A stretch of DNA of 64,000 nucleotides from Daphnia carinata. Lineage: Eukaryota > Arthropoda > Branchiopoda > Diplostraca > Daphniidae. Positions 36,501 through 50,615 of this stretch are shown one piece after another. Made by a program: the position numbers and the translations under genes. The notes below the pieces were generated by a model, which worked only from the letters and a program-made list of their open reading frames with translations, was not told the origin of the DNA and searched no databases. Position 1 is the stretch's first letter, and every line of letters begins with the position of its first letter. The DNA lies in the NCBI RefSeq assembly GCF_022539665.2, contig NC_081333.1, forward strand, positions 3,162,001 through 3,226,000, written 5' to 3'.

Positions 36501-39395
36501 AACGTATCTTTTAAAGGCTCTATATTTCGATTTTGTATTTTTTTTTGGCCTGCAATTTCATTCACGTCATCCTATCGAACAGAAATTACGCTTTTAACCG
36601 ACCTTTTTATTTCCATCGTTATTGCTGTAAATGGTATTCGATTAAGTTCATTCCCATTTAAAAAAAAAAAAAAAATCGATTTCAAATTTTTGTTTCGATA
36701 GAACATGACATTTGTACTGTGCATCACGTACGAAATCAATTCCTTTCTCAGCTTCGCTCTGCTATTAACTATACTCGGGTTTTATGATCTAAACAAGAGC
36801 AGATACGTGAGATTTTTTGTTCCCTTTTTCTTTTAGAAATGAGCCTGTACTTTATATCGCAGCACACAGCGACACACACGCACGCAAGGAGACTGTATTT
36901 GTCTGTTGCAGATGTTATTGACTCCCTTTTTCACGGCTCGACAGTTGTGAGTCTGTAGACCAATTGTGTTTTACATGTATCCGCACAGATGATGCTTCTG
37001 TGGTCTAACGCTCTTTGCCTCGCTCCATAGTCGTTAGTATGATGCTATTTTTTTCATTCGTTGCGGATGTTTTTTTTTGATTATACGAACGGGTTGTCTT
37101 CGCCTTTTACTACAGCAATAAGAAAGGCGTTTTTTTTTTTTTAATACGTAGTCTTTACATAAAGTTCTTTTAGCCTTTGCCGCAGCGCGCAAAAGAAAAG
37201 CTGGAGCGCAAACGGGTAGGGTGAAAGCTTGGCCGGAAGGATGTGATGGGGATCAATAAAAATAGAGAAGAATAATTGGAAGTTATGCAGTGGGAGTCTT
37301 GCGGATGCCTACCATTTTTCTTAATAATTTCGTTTTTAAATGTATTTGGAAAAAATAGCGATAGATGTAATTTGTAGGGGAAGAACTGAAGAGCTTTGTT
37401 TATCCGGATTCCATTAATCTTTTTTAACTATCATTTGGAAAACCGTGTTTCATAATTTAAATTTTACAGATTTTTAAGTTCAAATGTCAAACAATTTCAG
37501 AATGAAAACATCTCGTTTACTATCTCACGGATGTGACGTAGGGAAAGTCACCATCTGGCCGTTCTTTCTTTACACGATGACATTTAGCTCTTCTTTCTCT
37601 CTCTGCCTCTCTCTCACATTCAGTTAATTGAATTTTCAGTCGGAACGGCACGTTACACGCACCAGTGAGCCATTTATTCTGAAAACAGGCTTATACACGT
37701 TGATCTCTCGGCATTGTCTTTTGAGTCGCCGCTGATGTGCGTCGTACATCACGACGATTAAAAATTAGATTATTATGCCCGTTCATTACAGCGCACGTGC
37801 ATGGAACAAAAGCAGAATTCAATTAGCTATTTCGTTCAGCTCGATTATATCATTATGATCACACGTATGCCTTTTTTTCTCTTTCAAGCTTAATGAAAAT
37901 TATTTTTCAATCAACAGAAGAAAAGCCGCCGAAAGAGCTACGACATGTTTATACCGAACCTTTGCTTCCCGTTGATTTTGTCTATCACACCTCCCCCCCC
38001 CCTTCGGCCAGAATTCAAACAAACTTTTAGGTTTTTTCGTGAGAAAATGTTGGGGTGTATCTTTTTAAAAAACCCTCCGTTTGTTTGCCTTATTTTTGTT
38101 TATCTGTTATTGTGATTGTGGATTTGTAAGGTCACAACATGTCGCAAACGGATGGGAACAGTATGGGCGGCGAGAGCGGACCTGTCGGCCACACGGGCAC
38201 CGGTTGCTACAAGAATCACGAACACAGTTTGATGCTGCATCCGCAACACGGAGCTGCCAATCGGTTGGTACCTGCCACCGGTGGCCAAAGAAGACAGTCG
38301 GCCACCACAGGCGCCATATCAATCGCCGCCGTGACAGCTCTGCTCGCCTCCAGTCCCGCAACAAACGTCAGCGGCGTTCAACACCCGCCCGCAGCAGCGC
38401 CTCCCAACAATTTGGTGGATTTAGGTAAATATATCTAACACCTATTCTTTTTTTTTGTGTGTGTGTGTGTGTGTTAAATCATAAACTTTTGGATAAGAGA
38501 AAAAAGAAAGGCCATCCAACAATAGGCTATTAACTGGCAATAAATGCCAAGCTTTTCTCGTGTTGCATGATGAGTCATTGTTCGCTAAACAAACGGTGGC
38601 TTTTTTTCGCTCGACAATCACGCGGATGTGATTCACGAAAAGGGGGGGGGCGCTCAGCACTTCGTGTGTGAAAACGCTGATGTCAGCACACATCGTTCGA
38701 TTGAAATCAGGCTGACGTGAGCTGCGATCGTTATGTTTGAATCGCACTTTTTTTTTTTTTTCAAGTGTCAAATGGTATAATCAAATGTAATTTTAAATTA
38801 GGTGATTCACCGTGTTCGAGGAAGAGGTTGTTGTCGTTCAACGATCAACAACATCCGTCCGCCTGTAGTCCGCTGTCGCCGAATAGGCCTCCGCGTCGTG
38901 CGGATAATGGCGGTTCAGTGCGAGCTGCGCCACCTGGTAATTCAAATAGTAGTAATAATAACTCTTCTACCGCTGCCGCTGCTGTGGCTGCTGTGGCTGC
39001 TCTTGCAGCAACACCTTCTTCCGCATTCCACTCGCCGGTAAAGAAACAAATTTGAATTTTTTTTTCTTTCTCATTTTTCCTTTTTTTTTAGACGTTGAGC
39101 TATTTTTTTTTCTTCAAATTTTACGTTGAATTTCGTGTTTGAATTTTAAAGTGTTAAGTCATAGTAGCGTATCAGATTTCGAGTAGAAAACGAGGGAATG
39201 GAGTTCGCTTTTTTGAATGCTTTTTGTTTTTTAAGTTTAAATGTAATAAGGCTAACGCGAATATTGCATGTCCATTTGATTAGGCTTGAGCTATTGTATA
39301 GTCTAGCAGTTCACTATAATAATATGCACTTCAGCCAGAAAAAGAATACGTATTGTACAAGTCTAGACGGCCTGCATGTGCCTTGTGACACTTTG

Positions 39396-39427
<32 letters not shown>

Positions 39428-42400
39428 TAAGGGCTATATCCACCACCCCCCTTTTTTTTCAAAGAAACGTCACCACACACAAAAGTAGAAAGAATATACG
39501 TCGATACATATATATTTTTTTATATACGTAAAAAGAGAGAATTTCCAGCACGTCGTCAGCGATCAATACGAATGCTCAAGTCACACGCATGGATTCAATC
39601 TTTTTTTGAAAATTGAACGGGCATTTCAGATCGAAAATAACGGGAGTAGTAATCTCAAATGAGTTTTGAATTTCCGTCTTGTTATACTGAAAAACATCGG
39701 CTATAGATCCGCGTAGACGTGTAGGTCTAGCGCTGATTGCAATTAACCCAAGCTGATTAGATGCAATGTTTAGTACGCCTTTTTTTCTTTTTGTTATGAT
39801 TACGCTTGGTGCCCTTTACCCCATTAATCTTTAACAATGCCCTGTCACAAGATCATAACACAACTGCGCTGTACTAGCTTAACCGCATATCGTTGCTTAT
39901 AGACGCAACAAAGAAGCCGTTGGGTGCCATTTGTGAGAACGAATGTGATTGACCTTTTGGCCCCCACATCGTAATCTAGTGAATCGCATTGAGCCGAGTG
40001 TCAAAAAAAAAAAAAGAAACGAGCCTAGAGCAACTCAGTTGGGGGTTTAGTGTCGAGATTAAGTGACCTTTCATCCACAAGACAATCACGTCCTTTAGAT
40101 ATAGAATAAAAATCCTTTGTACCATTAGTTCCCATCGGCCCTGTACGCAAATTTAGAAAAAAGTTTTTTGAATTTTATATTAATTTCCCAATCAAAATGG
40201 GTTTCATTATTTGTTTTGTTTTAAATGTGCTGTTCTACTATATACAGGGTGGCCAAGTGATGCAATCCCAGAGAGCTCAACCGGTCGTCAGTGATTTATA
40301 AGACAAATATCCCAAATTTATTAAATTCAAAAACCAAAAAAAAAAAAAAAAAAAAGAACTTTATACGGACAGAAGAAATTGTTTTAGAAAAAATGTGTGT
40401 TATGAAAAAAGAAAAAAAAAAGGCCAACCGGAAGAAACGAAATTTGCGGATCTGTAAGAATTGAAAGAGCGGGGAACTAAACATCCATAGGTAACTACAC
40501 AAAACATCATAATTCATAGCCATCAGTTTTAATAGTATAGCTCTAAAATATATAGTCCTCTTTGTATAGTTTCCAAACTTTCTGTCCGTCTGCATCTATC
40601 CAGCAATTTTTGCCCGGCAAATCCCTATTTTTCTTCTTTTGATTAATTATATCATTCCCTTCGCGATTCTATCGGGTCCGTTTTCTAATAATTCGATAAC
40701 AACACAACAAAGAAATCCAATCTCATTAAACGTTTAAATAGTTGGCATTTGATTTGTTTTAACCGACACGAGGAAGCAGATAGGAAACGGGGGCACTGAA
40801 TAACAGGGCAAAAGGCCAATCTCCATTTTTCTTATTTATTTTTTTTTTTTGAACTGTAATAACCGCAAATAATATGAAAAGAAAAGCAAATTCCTTTTGT
40901 TTTCATAGCGTCTTCATTATTGTTACGATGACTAACATGGCTTCTTCTTTCGGCTACTTCCAAAGATACTGAGCTCATTAAAAAAAAAAATTGCAAGGCT
41001 CCAGTCGTCAAATTCAATTACGTCCATGACGACAAGCTTCGCTAACCAATAACCTAACAAAAGAATGTGGGAAGGTTTTCAATTTTCTTCTCTCTTTTTT
41101 TTTTAAACGGCCCAATTTTTCTTGGCTGACTTGGCAACGCAATCAATCACAATAATTAAGAAACTCGCTTTCAATGTCCGCGCACATTTTTCTTTTACGT
41201 TCCTTGCCTTGACAGCACAAATATTGGCATGATCTCTTCAGCTTGAAGTCTTCCTCTTGGCTTGTTTCAATTGTTTTTTTTTCCTTCCGCATCAGAAATT
41301 CTAATCCGTCTGATTGATGTTGGTCATCATTTCTCTTTTCTTATCTTTCTGTTTTATGTGACCGTGATTTAAATCTTTAAATTCCCGTTTATCTCCGCTC
41401 CGAAATCCTAGACATCATATGCGTTAGCTCTATAATAGCCCTCGTATATATATATATATACGAGAATGCAAGTAACAAATGATGGGACCCTAGTGTCCAG
41501 TCTTGTACTCAGTGAACTGCAATCTCTTTTTTTTTTTTTTACACGACCGTCGTAGCTAAACGCACAAGAGAAAACTGCACATCCATCGCGATCGAATCCC
41601 CCTAGGCTATATATCTTCAGTCTAAAAACACATACACACCGTGCGCCCCGAAAAGCCGTGTATGTCTTGTACACCCACGTTCTTCCGCTCGTTTGGTTTC
41701 CTTCTATTTGCTTTATTGCTTTACATTTATTCTAGATTTGTTTTTCTAAAAAGCATAACATGGAGAAAATAGGCAAAAGAAAGACGTAGACATTTCTGAT
41801 TATTTCGAATACATCACATTCGAGTTGGTTGTTATCGTCGACATGTTAGCGTGTATCGATATGTTTTTGACTCTGTTCCATATTTTCTTCTTTTTTTTTT
41901 TTTCATTCGGTTTTCTTTTATGTTTTGTTTTTATGTTTTTTTTTCTTTTTTTCTTTTTTCGTTTTTCATTATTGGATTTCTCGTAGGATTTGAATGAGTT
42001 TGTAGAGTCGCTACCGGGATTCAAAAAGCTCCAGCCCTATTCTTCTTCTTCTTCTTCCTCGGCTGCTGCTGTGATCAATATGATGACGCCTGGGCCGGCA
42101 ACGACGCTCATCGAAATGCAGCCAATGGGACGCAATCCGTCGTCGTGTCCCACGGCCCCCAGTTCCATCCATTTGTCCACTAGCAACAAATCGTCACCTG
42201 CCAGGTCGCAGAGGAGGACGAGACCGACGGATTTGGCCAGTTTCGACAGCTCCGACACTTGGGCCAGCTGCAATCCGTTCCCAAGCATCACCGACTTGGC
42301 CGGCTGGTCGCCGCAGAGCGGGACGGGTCCAGCAGAAAGAGAGGCTTCCGATTTGTACGTGAAACCGTTGGAGAAGGAGAACAAACAGCAACATTACGTC

Positions 42401-43294
42401 ACCGTAGACGAGACTTCCAGGCTACTTTATCAATCGATTAACGAACAAGCGGACGACGATGATTCGCCCGTCAAAGCCCAGGCGGCCAATCGCAAAATTC
42501 AGACGGCCAGCAACAAGCCGCGGCCGAGATTCAAGGAAGCTTTCAGCTCGGATGAAGAGGATCGCCCTACCAACGTCGTGACCACCGGTTCGTCCAAGAA
42601 CAAGGAGGCCGGCAGCGGAGGGTTCGGTTTGAAAGGAGGCGGCATTGTCAGTTCGGTCAATAAAAAATTCCGTCAGAAATCAAGTCCGTCTAGCAGTGGC
42701 AAGCCATCCTTCCTGACGGGCAAAGGTATCGCTTCCGCCACACGTTTCCTTAACTATCGATTCCACAGTCTCCAAAGCGCAGGTATTTTTTTCAAAAGAA
42801 TTATTTATCTATCATTTTTTGCATTCCGCAGTTTAATTAATTTTTGAAAACAAACAAAAGATAATCGAGGACGCGCAAGTCCCGATCGCAAAAAATCCAT
42901 TTTGAAGCGATCCGGTGAAGGGGGTGGCGGAGGTGGCGGAGGTTCAACTTCTGTGGGTTCAACATCGGTCGGGGCTTTGTCCGACCAGGATACGGAGATG
43001 GAGAAGTTGATTGGCGGTGAAGGGGGAGGTGCCACGGCGTCCGAGAGCGGCTCCGAACCTTTCTCGCCCGTCGTAGCCCAGCGGAGTAGCAATCGGAGAC
43101 GGATGAATGACGCACTGGTGGGTGGAGGAGGAGGCAATAAGACAAGGCCGTCCGAAACGGCCGACAGCGGACACATCAGCATCAACATGGGCGGCAACTT
43201 GATGACATCTTGCGCACTGGACGATTGGCCTTTTGCCGACTACTCGCCAACCGAAGAGGCAATCACTTCCGGTCATCCATCCAGCGCAACGTGA
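30511..43294 (+). CDS. Shab: Shab/Kv2 voltage-gated potassium channel
   Basis: Seven exons close in frame to about 1292 residues: 30511-30601, 31077-32257, 35060-35906, 38131-38424, 38802-39037, 41987-42782, 42861-43294. Layout: low-complexity N-terminus with His and Glu runs; T1 tetramerisation domain from about 265 ([21 protein letters not shown]); S1 from 425; S4 [17 protein letters not shown]; pore helix and filter TTVGYGD at about 612-618; S6 with [10 protein letters not shown]. The post-S6 [12 protein letters not shown] and the [11 protein letters not shown]...GTGCYKN motif (exon 4) are Shab signatures. The long Ser/Gly/Ala-rich C-terminus is poorly conserved. The channel carries delayed-rectifier current in nerve and muscle. 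The start at 30511 is the first Met of an exon that begins in 5' UTR; other first exons are possible. Exons may be missing in the 2.9 kb intron 5. Confidence 0.9.
32258..35059. other. Shab intron 2
   Basis: A 2.8 kb intron that separates the T1 domain from S1, with A- and T-runs and no other gene seen. Confidence 0.7.
35907..38130. other. Shab intron 3
   Basis: A 2.2 kb intron after the proximal C-terminal segment; poly-A and poly-T runs only. Confidence 0.7.
39038..41986. other. Shab intron 5
   Basis: A 2.9 kb intron with a (TG)n tract at about 39396-39420. Kv2 genes often have alternative C-terminal exons; none could be proved here. Confidence 0.6.
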
Positions 43295-46200
43295 AACCCG
43301 GAAAGCCACTCCGCATTTGTGGGGTATGAATTTGTCTTTCCTTTTATTTTTTTGAATTCTTTTACCGTTAGAAGCGCTGAGATTTCTAGTTCCCATCCGG
43401 AAGCCCATTAGAAATGGTGCGCCATCTGCGTGCTAATGTCTATGCAACTCTCTCGTTCATTTTCTAAAAGTTCCAAGCGGCTGCGTTCATTTGGTGCCCT
43501 CTTTCTCAGGGAAAGTTTAGCGCTGCTGATTTGTGCTCTGTTTGATCTCTCACCCACGCTCATATCAAATGCGCATTTCACGTTGACAACTTTCCCTCTG
43601 CTGTTTGTTGTTTTTTCAATCACGTTGCGTTCGGAATGCACAGCGCCGGAATCCAGAAAATGATGTGCAGAATCAGGGGACAATTAAAAATGAAAGCACA
43701 TTTTTTTTTTTTTACTTTAATTGATTGGCAATCATTTGGATATTGATCGATTGGAATAGAAAGGGGCGGGGAGCTAAACAGACTTTTACACACCCATACG
43801 TTCGATCACATTGACAGCAGGCCCGTACCGGCACGCGCGTGTTGGATGTTGATTGAATGGGGCATCTCGTTCATTTCCCCACACTCAAGAAAAAAAGGAG
43901 GTGGACAAGTCCCCCCCCCCCCCCCCCCATTAACTTTCGTTTTTCCCGAAGGGCGTGGCTATTCAGAATAGGCAGACAGCAAAGACCATCTACAAACAGC
44001 AACAATGATAATGTGACGTTTCTCAATGTTTGATGATGACTTATGGCTCTTATTACACGTCCGTGATGAGGGATGTTAGGAGCTTCGAGCGGAACAAACT
44101 GTTGTATCGATTATCAAGATCGGTGATGGTCGTGCGGTAGCTCGTTACAGCTGTAAACCAAATGGATTTTTTTTTTTTTTAATGTGATGCGCTTCATCCT
44201 CGACGTGAAGGTCATCGATCCATCAGAGTCAACCCTCTAGCCTCGTTTAAATCCTCGCAAAATGAGAAACGAATTCAAATGTTTTCCCGCGCGATGTTTG
44301 AATCCTTTTAAACACGCTCAACGAGAATTGGCCGCATCTCTTTAGATCAAAATATCGTTTGAATTATTTTAAACGTCACGAATTGAAGAGGCCGATGTTC
44401 GTATTTACTTTTGTTATTCTGACCGCGCGTTTTATTTGATGTTTAATTCTAAAAAAAAAAAAAAATATATAAATAAATATTTGTTGTGTTCAGTAGAGAG
44501 CCGACCTCCCAACCGATTCCCCCCATATGACTCCATTTGCAATGCGTCGCCATAGCAGCTTGGGGTATTGATTCACCCGCAGCAGAGAAAGCGGGAGAAC
44601 GTAGACACACAGCTAAAAAGACGTAAAGCACGTGCCTCTATGGAAGGAAAGGCAAAGTTGTTGTTAGGGTGGGGGAGGGTTTGGTCGGTTTCGCGTGTGT
44701 CGGTCAGAACCCCCCCCCCCCCCCCCCCCCCCCCGACGGTTGATGACTGCGATGGATGGGCGGAGGCAAATAGAAAGAAACATAAGGACCCCCGACTCGC
44801 GAGCTGAATTTATTTTGTTTGTTTGTTTTTTTTTTGTTCCATGGCTACTGTGCGTTTCATATAGAACAACAACAACAACAGAGAAAAAGGATTCCCGACG
44901 TCAGCTTATTTCTCTGTTTGTCCGGAATTGTTGCACCGCAACAACAAAAAAAGGGGGGATACGTTAGTAGCCATAGTTTTCGACGGAAGGACGCAACAAA
45001 AAAAAACTGTTTGAACGCAGCCCAGTGTAAGTGCGGAATCGCAACACTAGCGCTGCATTGTTTGCGTGTGTGTGTGTGACAGTTAGTCGATAGACATTTT
45101 CAATGCGACTGATGGTGTGTTGCGCTGTTGCTCTCCACTTGGCTTTGCCACTCAATGGCTATACAAACTCCACATATGCGGACTGACTTCCGAGTGATTT
45201 GACTCTCACACACAGAACCACACAGAGAGAGGCAAAGGAAGATGTATCTTTATTGTCATCCCAGAATTTTCCTATTCAAACTATTTTTTTTTTTTGGCCT
45301 TTTCATGGGGTGTTTGTTTGTTGTCGCCAACGTTTGATTATATGCGCTCGAAGCCATTGGTCCCTCACTTTATCAACATTGCGGGTCAAACTGAATTACG
45401 AGCTGGACAACGCGCAGTATAACTTAAGGCGGGAAGTTTGAAATTCAAGTTGCTCTGAATTTCAATGTTCTCATATATTTAATTCACGATGACAAACTCG
45501 TCACCTTTGATCTATTTTGCTCTTGTTGTGTAGACGGCTGCCGTCCAACTGCCCCTCTATAAGCCGAAAGAAAAAAGAAAAACGCTCAACTCCGTAACGA
45601 AAAACGACGTCCCTCGCGGAGAGAAAATACAATTGGCCTCAAAGGCACACGACGGCCGTCAAAACTTTCCAAGAAAAGTGACAATCACACAGACACACAT
45701 AGAGAAAAAGGTTCTCTTTTTCCTTTTTGTTCTTTGTTGTTATGTAAGCGTAACGAAACACCACAACTATATCTTTCTCTCTACCATCCTTTTCCTCTTA
45801 TTTTTCGCCGAAGCAATATTACATGTATAGGAGGACAACTACTGGCTGTCTCTATTTCATCGTTATGTCGGTTCTTTTATTGTATATGTATGGTGCGTTA
45901 TGTTTAAAAATCGTCCCGAGTTGACTGCCGTTCGTTTCAATTTCCCTTTCAAAAAACAAAATGTGCGGGAGTTTTGCTTCGTCGTGCGTGTAAAAAACGA
46001 ATGTTCACAAAGGTCATTCCAAAGAGAAAAACGTGACCGACATCATCAAATTGTTTGTCATTTTTACAATTACAAATCTTCTTCTTGTGAGTGTATACTA
46101 TCAGATATCCTCGATCTCCCTTTTTAATAGTTCCCGATTTCTTTAAAAAAAAAAAGATTTGTCCCGCTCAGCTTTAAATGCCGCTACATTTTAACGCACA

Positions 46201-47749
46201 ATGTCTGTTAATCATTTCAGATCCCAAAAAAAAGCATTGGCAAAGAAAAAGCTGCAAGTGATGGACAGCGTGTCTGCGTGTGTGTAAGATAACAAACGCG
46301 GTATGCATAATGTTGCGTGACGTTTTTTCTATTCGACATGACTAACATCTATCACGAAGAAAGCTTTCTGGTTAATTGGTTGTGACTATTGTTTTTTTTT
46401 TTTTTTATTGTTTTTGCGTTCATTTTTTTTCGCAGAGAGATCTTTCCTCGTAGGCGATTGAGTTTGCGGAGTAAAGTAGCTAATATCGATGACTTAATAC
46501 CAGCGTGAGAGGACGTCTTTGATATAATTGGCGCACTTGCTATGTGTATACAACCATAACCTTTCCCTCGCCCATCTCGCTAATATTCATTTGGCCCTAT
46601 TGTCTCATGTCTCAGTGCTTTGTTCCTTGGTGTTATTGCAAGGATGTAATAGGCTGCTCCATTTCCTTTGTCAGTCGTGTAGAGTGAGGATTATATTCGA
46701 CATGAGCGCTCAATCACTGTTAGTCTGTTTTTCTTGATTATGGTCAATTCTAAATTTCCCCTTTTTTTCTGGCCTCCAATAATGTTCTTTTCTTTCAGGT
46801 CATCCGCTATGGTAATTGGCACTGGTCGAAGTGTACACACACTCCCAAGGTTAACGGTTAACGTGTATGATATTATGTTACTAACGAAACGTTACTTTCC
46901 TTTAGGCTCTTGATTTTTGTTTTCGTTTGAGTTTTGTGTTCTTTCCCACCCTCTTCAATTTTTATATCGCTTTAAAGTATACTATAGTCACTTGACCCGT
47001 TTGTTTGTCTTCAATTGCCATCGTCCGTCTATGTTTGTAGCGGAGCTAAGCTGTCTTGGAAACGGTGAAACGAATCCTCTGCTCTTCTTTTTCTTCTTTT
47101 ACTATACACACACAAACACACGTCCTCCCTACCCCTTACTTAACAATGCAACAAACGAAAAAGATTAAAAGACAAAAACAAAATGTTACCTTGCCCTCCC
47201 TTTTTCCCTTTAAGAAATATATAGTATTATTACTTGACCTTAATGTCTGTTCTCTAAATCAACAACAAAAAAACTCAAACTCAACAAAAAAACTCTAAAT
47301 AGGACTCGACGATTCGATTGAACAAGAAAAAAGATGAAGAAAATGTCGAAGTCTAATGCGGTAATATTGCTATGAAGTGACATTGGAGGGAGTATCAATA
47401 CAACTGCAAAAAGAACCATTCGTACTGGGGGGGGGGGGGGATCAGACAAAATTAGGAAACGAAACAAAAGAATCAACGAGCGAAATGGATCAGTATAAGT
47501 GTTTCCAACGCAATAACTCAGATGCTGAAAATTGAAATCGATTAAAAAACAAAACAAAAACAAAACGAAATTCTCCACTTTTTGGGCGACTAGAATGTCT
47601 GACGCACGATTTTGCATTGCGGCAATGTTGTCACAGGGTCGCACACACGAGCAAAGAAAAACAGTTTCCTTTTTTTTCATACTTCTTCGTCTGAAAAGAA
47701 ACAAAAGTATTTAGAAGCAGATTGAAATAGAAACTATAATTATTGTGTC
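43295..47749. other. Shab 3' flank, no gene seen
   Basis: About 4.4 kb holding the Shab 3' UTR and intergenic DNA up to the convergent UBE2W gene. Homopolymers of C (43911-43928, 44710-44734) and G (47427-47440) stand out. Short ORFs are low-complexity and unsupported. Confidence 0.55.
44710..44734. repeat. Poly-C run of 25 bases
   Basis: Uninterrupted C25 on the plus strand. Other G/C homopolymers occur at 43911-43928 (C18), 47427-47440 (G14), 50278-50292 (C15) and 30252-30263 (G12). Confidence 0.9.
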
Positions 47750-50086
47750 CTAACCATGGTACCACCATTTAGTTTTTTTGGGGTTCTTGCTGCACGTTTT
47801 CACATACATACTGTCATCTGGTGGTCTCTTCTACGAAAGTAAATTTTAAAAACAAATGAAGGAATAGGTTGCATCACTATCACAGGGAGACTGACCTTTT
47901 CTTTACAAGAGCTGAGCATTGAAATGATGGACACGCAGACCGAAAAAATGGACAGGGCTGGAGACCAATCATCGGTTAAAATACTGAGGCAGATATGGCC
48001 TGTTAGACGAAGAGAGAAAACGAAAAGCCACGTTAAAAATGTATTGACTCTTTCGACCACATCTAAAAGTTTTCTGAGTGACTTTTAGTTTACCGTTGCT
48101 GTAGACGTGAGGATGAACAGGAATTTCTGTTCCGATAAAAACAACCTACCGAAACAGTCGGGAAACAAGGTATGTGTTAGTATTAAGCAAACTGAAACTG
48201 AAATTTTTAAAAATGTGACTTTACCTCAGGTGAATCAAAAGGGTATTTTGGTCCGAAACGGAACTGTAACTGAAATTGTTCTCCCTCGTAAATAGTTCCT
48301 TGAGCTCCATTAATACTCAATACTAGTCTAGATGTTAATTTAAACTGTAAACTTAGGGCTTCTTGGTTCAATGATAAAAAATATTTACAGGTCTAGACTT
48401 TGGCCTACGGATTCTCCATCTATTACAACACCAGGTGGTGGCTCCTTTATCAAGGATACCAGCTCCTTTTGCAGTCGTTTCTACAACAAAAGAAGTATGG
48501 AGGTAAGAAACAGGTATAAACTTAGCTACGTAGGTTTGTGCACTATGAACAAACACCATATAAGTTTACACTTAGTGTAGTTAAAATCATGTTAAAGAAA
48601 TAATGGGGTGCCAATCATTGGCTTGTTTTTTTCACTAGTTGACAACAAGTGAATCACAAAGTATTGAAAATAATTTGTAAAACCTCCTGTCTTTGAAGTG
48701 TACATGACTGTGTCAGGCTTGCTTCACTAGGAGGTGAATACATTTATGTGGATGGCACAAACAGCGGAAGAGAAACTATTAGGTAGTAAGAAAACTATAC
48801 TGACTATGCAAGTCCACTTGCCTTTCACTTATAACATTTTCATTACATAAGGAAATGGGAAGGGCGGGAGTCCTAGGATAGCAATTTCATTACTGTGGGG
48901 TTTCACTTCATGCGAAAAAATGATGCAAATACAGACTGGCTGTGTGCCGAAATGGCATGTGTCAAAAGGCCCAAACTTCTAGGGTTTCACACTGTTGGCT
49001 CACTCGAATTTTATAAAATACAATGAGGAGCATAGAGCCATTATTTGTTAGGCACACTGTAAGTACAATGATATGTTCTGATAGGAGGGTTATGTTTTGT
49101 TAAAGAAGATACCTGGTAGTGCTATGTTTAAAAACAGGAGTTAGTTTCTCACTTACCATAGTTAACTAAAACTTCATAATTAAACTAAAATATGCTAACT
49201 GAGTTAATTATTTTCTCTATAAACTAATAATTTGAGAAGTCAAGGACAAGTGCAATTGAAAGGAGTTTCCAAGGGCACATTAACAGGGCAACTAAACGTA
49301 AGTTCGATTACTTTGACTACATTGTTCCAATACTTCTATAACCTATGACTCCTTAAGATCATCAACTATATTTTTTATTTTGTTTATTTACCTGGGCAGG
49401 AGAACATGTGAAACGCGAGTGGTGGGACATGTTTGTTTTCCTTTGTACCTCACTCGGAATCCGGCTGGCGGCTAAGCATTTCTTTGCATTCACAGTACGA
49501 CATAAAAAAGTTTAAGTGCGCTAAACTACCAAAAAATTAAAGATAAAATTTTTGTTAAAAAAAAAATAAAATATAGAAATGCGCTGTGCGTATTTAAAAA
49601 TGAAAAAATATTTCCGTGAATACATATGGCATTGATCATTGACGTAAACGCGCGGCCTCTTCGATATCTTAGCAGACTGTATCCCAGTCTTTACCAGAAG
49701 CAGAGTCATAGAGAGGAAATTTCCCTCTAGAAGGAACAAGAGGAATGGTTAAGGTTTGAAATAGAAGAAGCGAGTGTTTCTTTTGTTGAAAATAGAATTA
49801 AGGTTTTTCTTGTCACAAACAACTGATGAAACTGTCATTTCCAATTGAGAAAAATATTATAGCCAAATCCACTTGGAACTACAAAAGCTGATATTGCCAT
49901 TGGTAGAATTTCAGAAATTCACCCTTAAATTTATCTACTTATGTATGTATATCTACTTAGTTTGCTTATAAATCCTGAAATTAGATAAAATTACTGAAAA
50001 CCCGTAATTGCCCATTGATAGTCTATTAGTCTCGTTCTGAGTTGGTTGTTGGCTGTCTTGGCAAATGTTACCTCCAAATTTGACAT
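47750..50086 (-). CDS. UBE2W: Ubiquitin-conjugating enzyme E2 W
   Basis: Six minus-strand exons: 50086-50072, 48480-48389, 48327-48225, 48145-48094, 47999-47896, 47830-47750. They encode 148 residues. UBE2W attaches ubiquitin to alpha-amino groups of disordered N-termini, so it works on unusual substrates. The sequence matches the human protein along its length: KRLQKEL, EPPPG, GAQGTIYEGEQF, YPFDSP, IPVHPHVYSNGHICLSIL and NPKKTKWWYH. The family-typical HPH replaces HPN, and the catalytic cysteine falls at residue 91 as in human. The first exon codes only MSNLE and lies 1.6 kb upstream. The end WWYHG is shorter than human WWYHDDTC. It starts 529 bp from BPNT2 in divergent orientation, so a shared promoter is likely. 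Confidence 0.93.
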
Positions 50087-50615
50087 ACTGTATATGAACT
50101 CTCCAATGACACCTTTTTTTGGGCCTAATTGAAATCAAAGACATATGAGAATAATAGTTGACCTATAGTTAAAAGGTGAGCTGTGAACCAAAGCCCAACA
50201 TCAACTATGAGAGAAGCGGAGAAACATGTTTTATTACTAAATACTGTATGTATTATTTACTAACGTTTATAGGTAAACCCCCCCCCCCCCCCGGTTTCAA
50301 AATTTATATTTGCTGTAACGAGCGAAATCTTGCAAAGTTAATGTAAATCATGAACTGAAGCGGACATGGGAGATGGGACATCTGAGGATTGGCCTGCGGG
50401 GACGGGCAAAGACCATGTTACGTTTATTATCTGGCAACATTCAGGAATTCCAACCCTGTTGATTCTTTCGAAACAACGTTATGCGGACTGTTGACGTCTG
50501 CAAAAAGCCACCTGACGCAGTTTTGAGCGTGAATTCTGAAAGGTGAATCGTCACACAAAACAGTAGTTGGATGACTCCGTAAAGTGTGTTCAGTGACTAG
50601 ATATTCACATCTTAA
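50087..50615. promoter_or_regulatory. Divergent promoter region between UBE2W and BPNT2
   Basis: The 529 bp between two divergent start codons must hold both 5' UTRs and promoters. It includes a C15 run (50278-50292). No TATA box stands out, as expected for housekeeping genes. Confidence 0.5.

Noticed and set aside
42805-43408. Minus ORFs opposite the last Shab exons
   Set aside because: Shadows of the GC-rich glycine/serine-coding sense strand.
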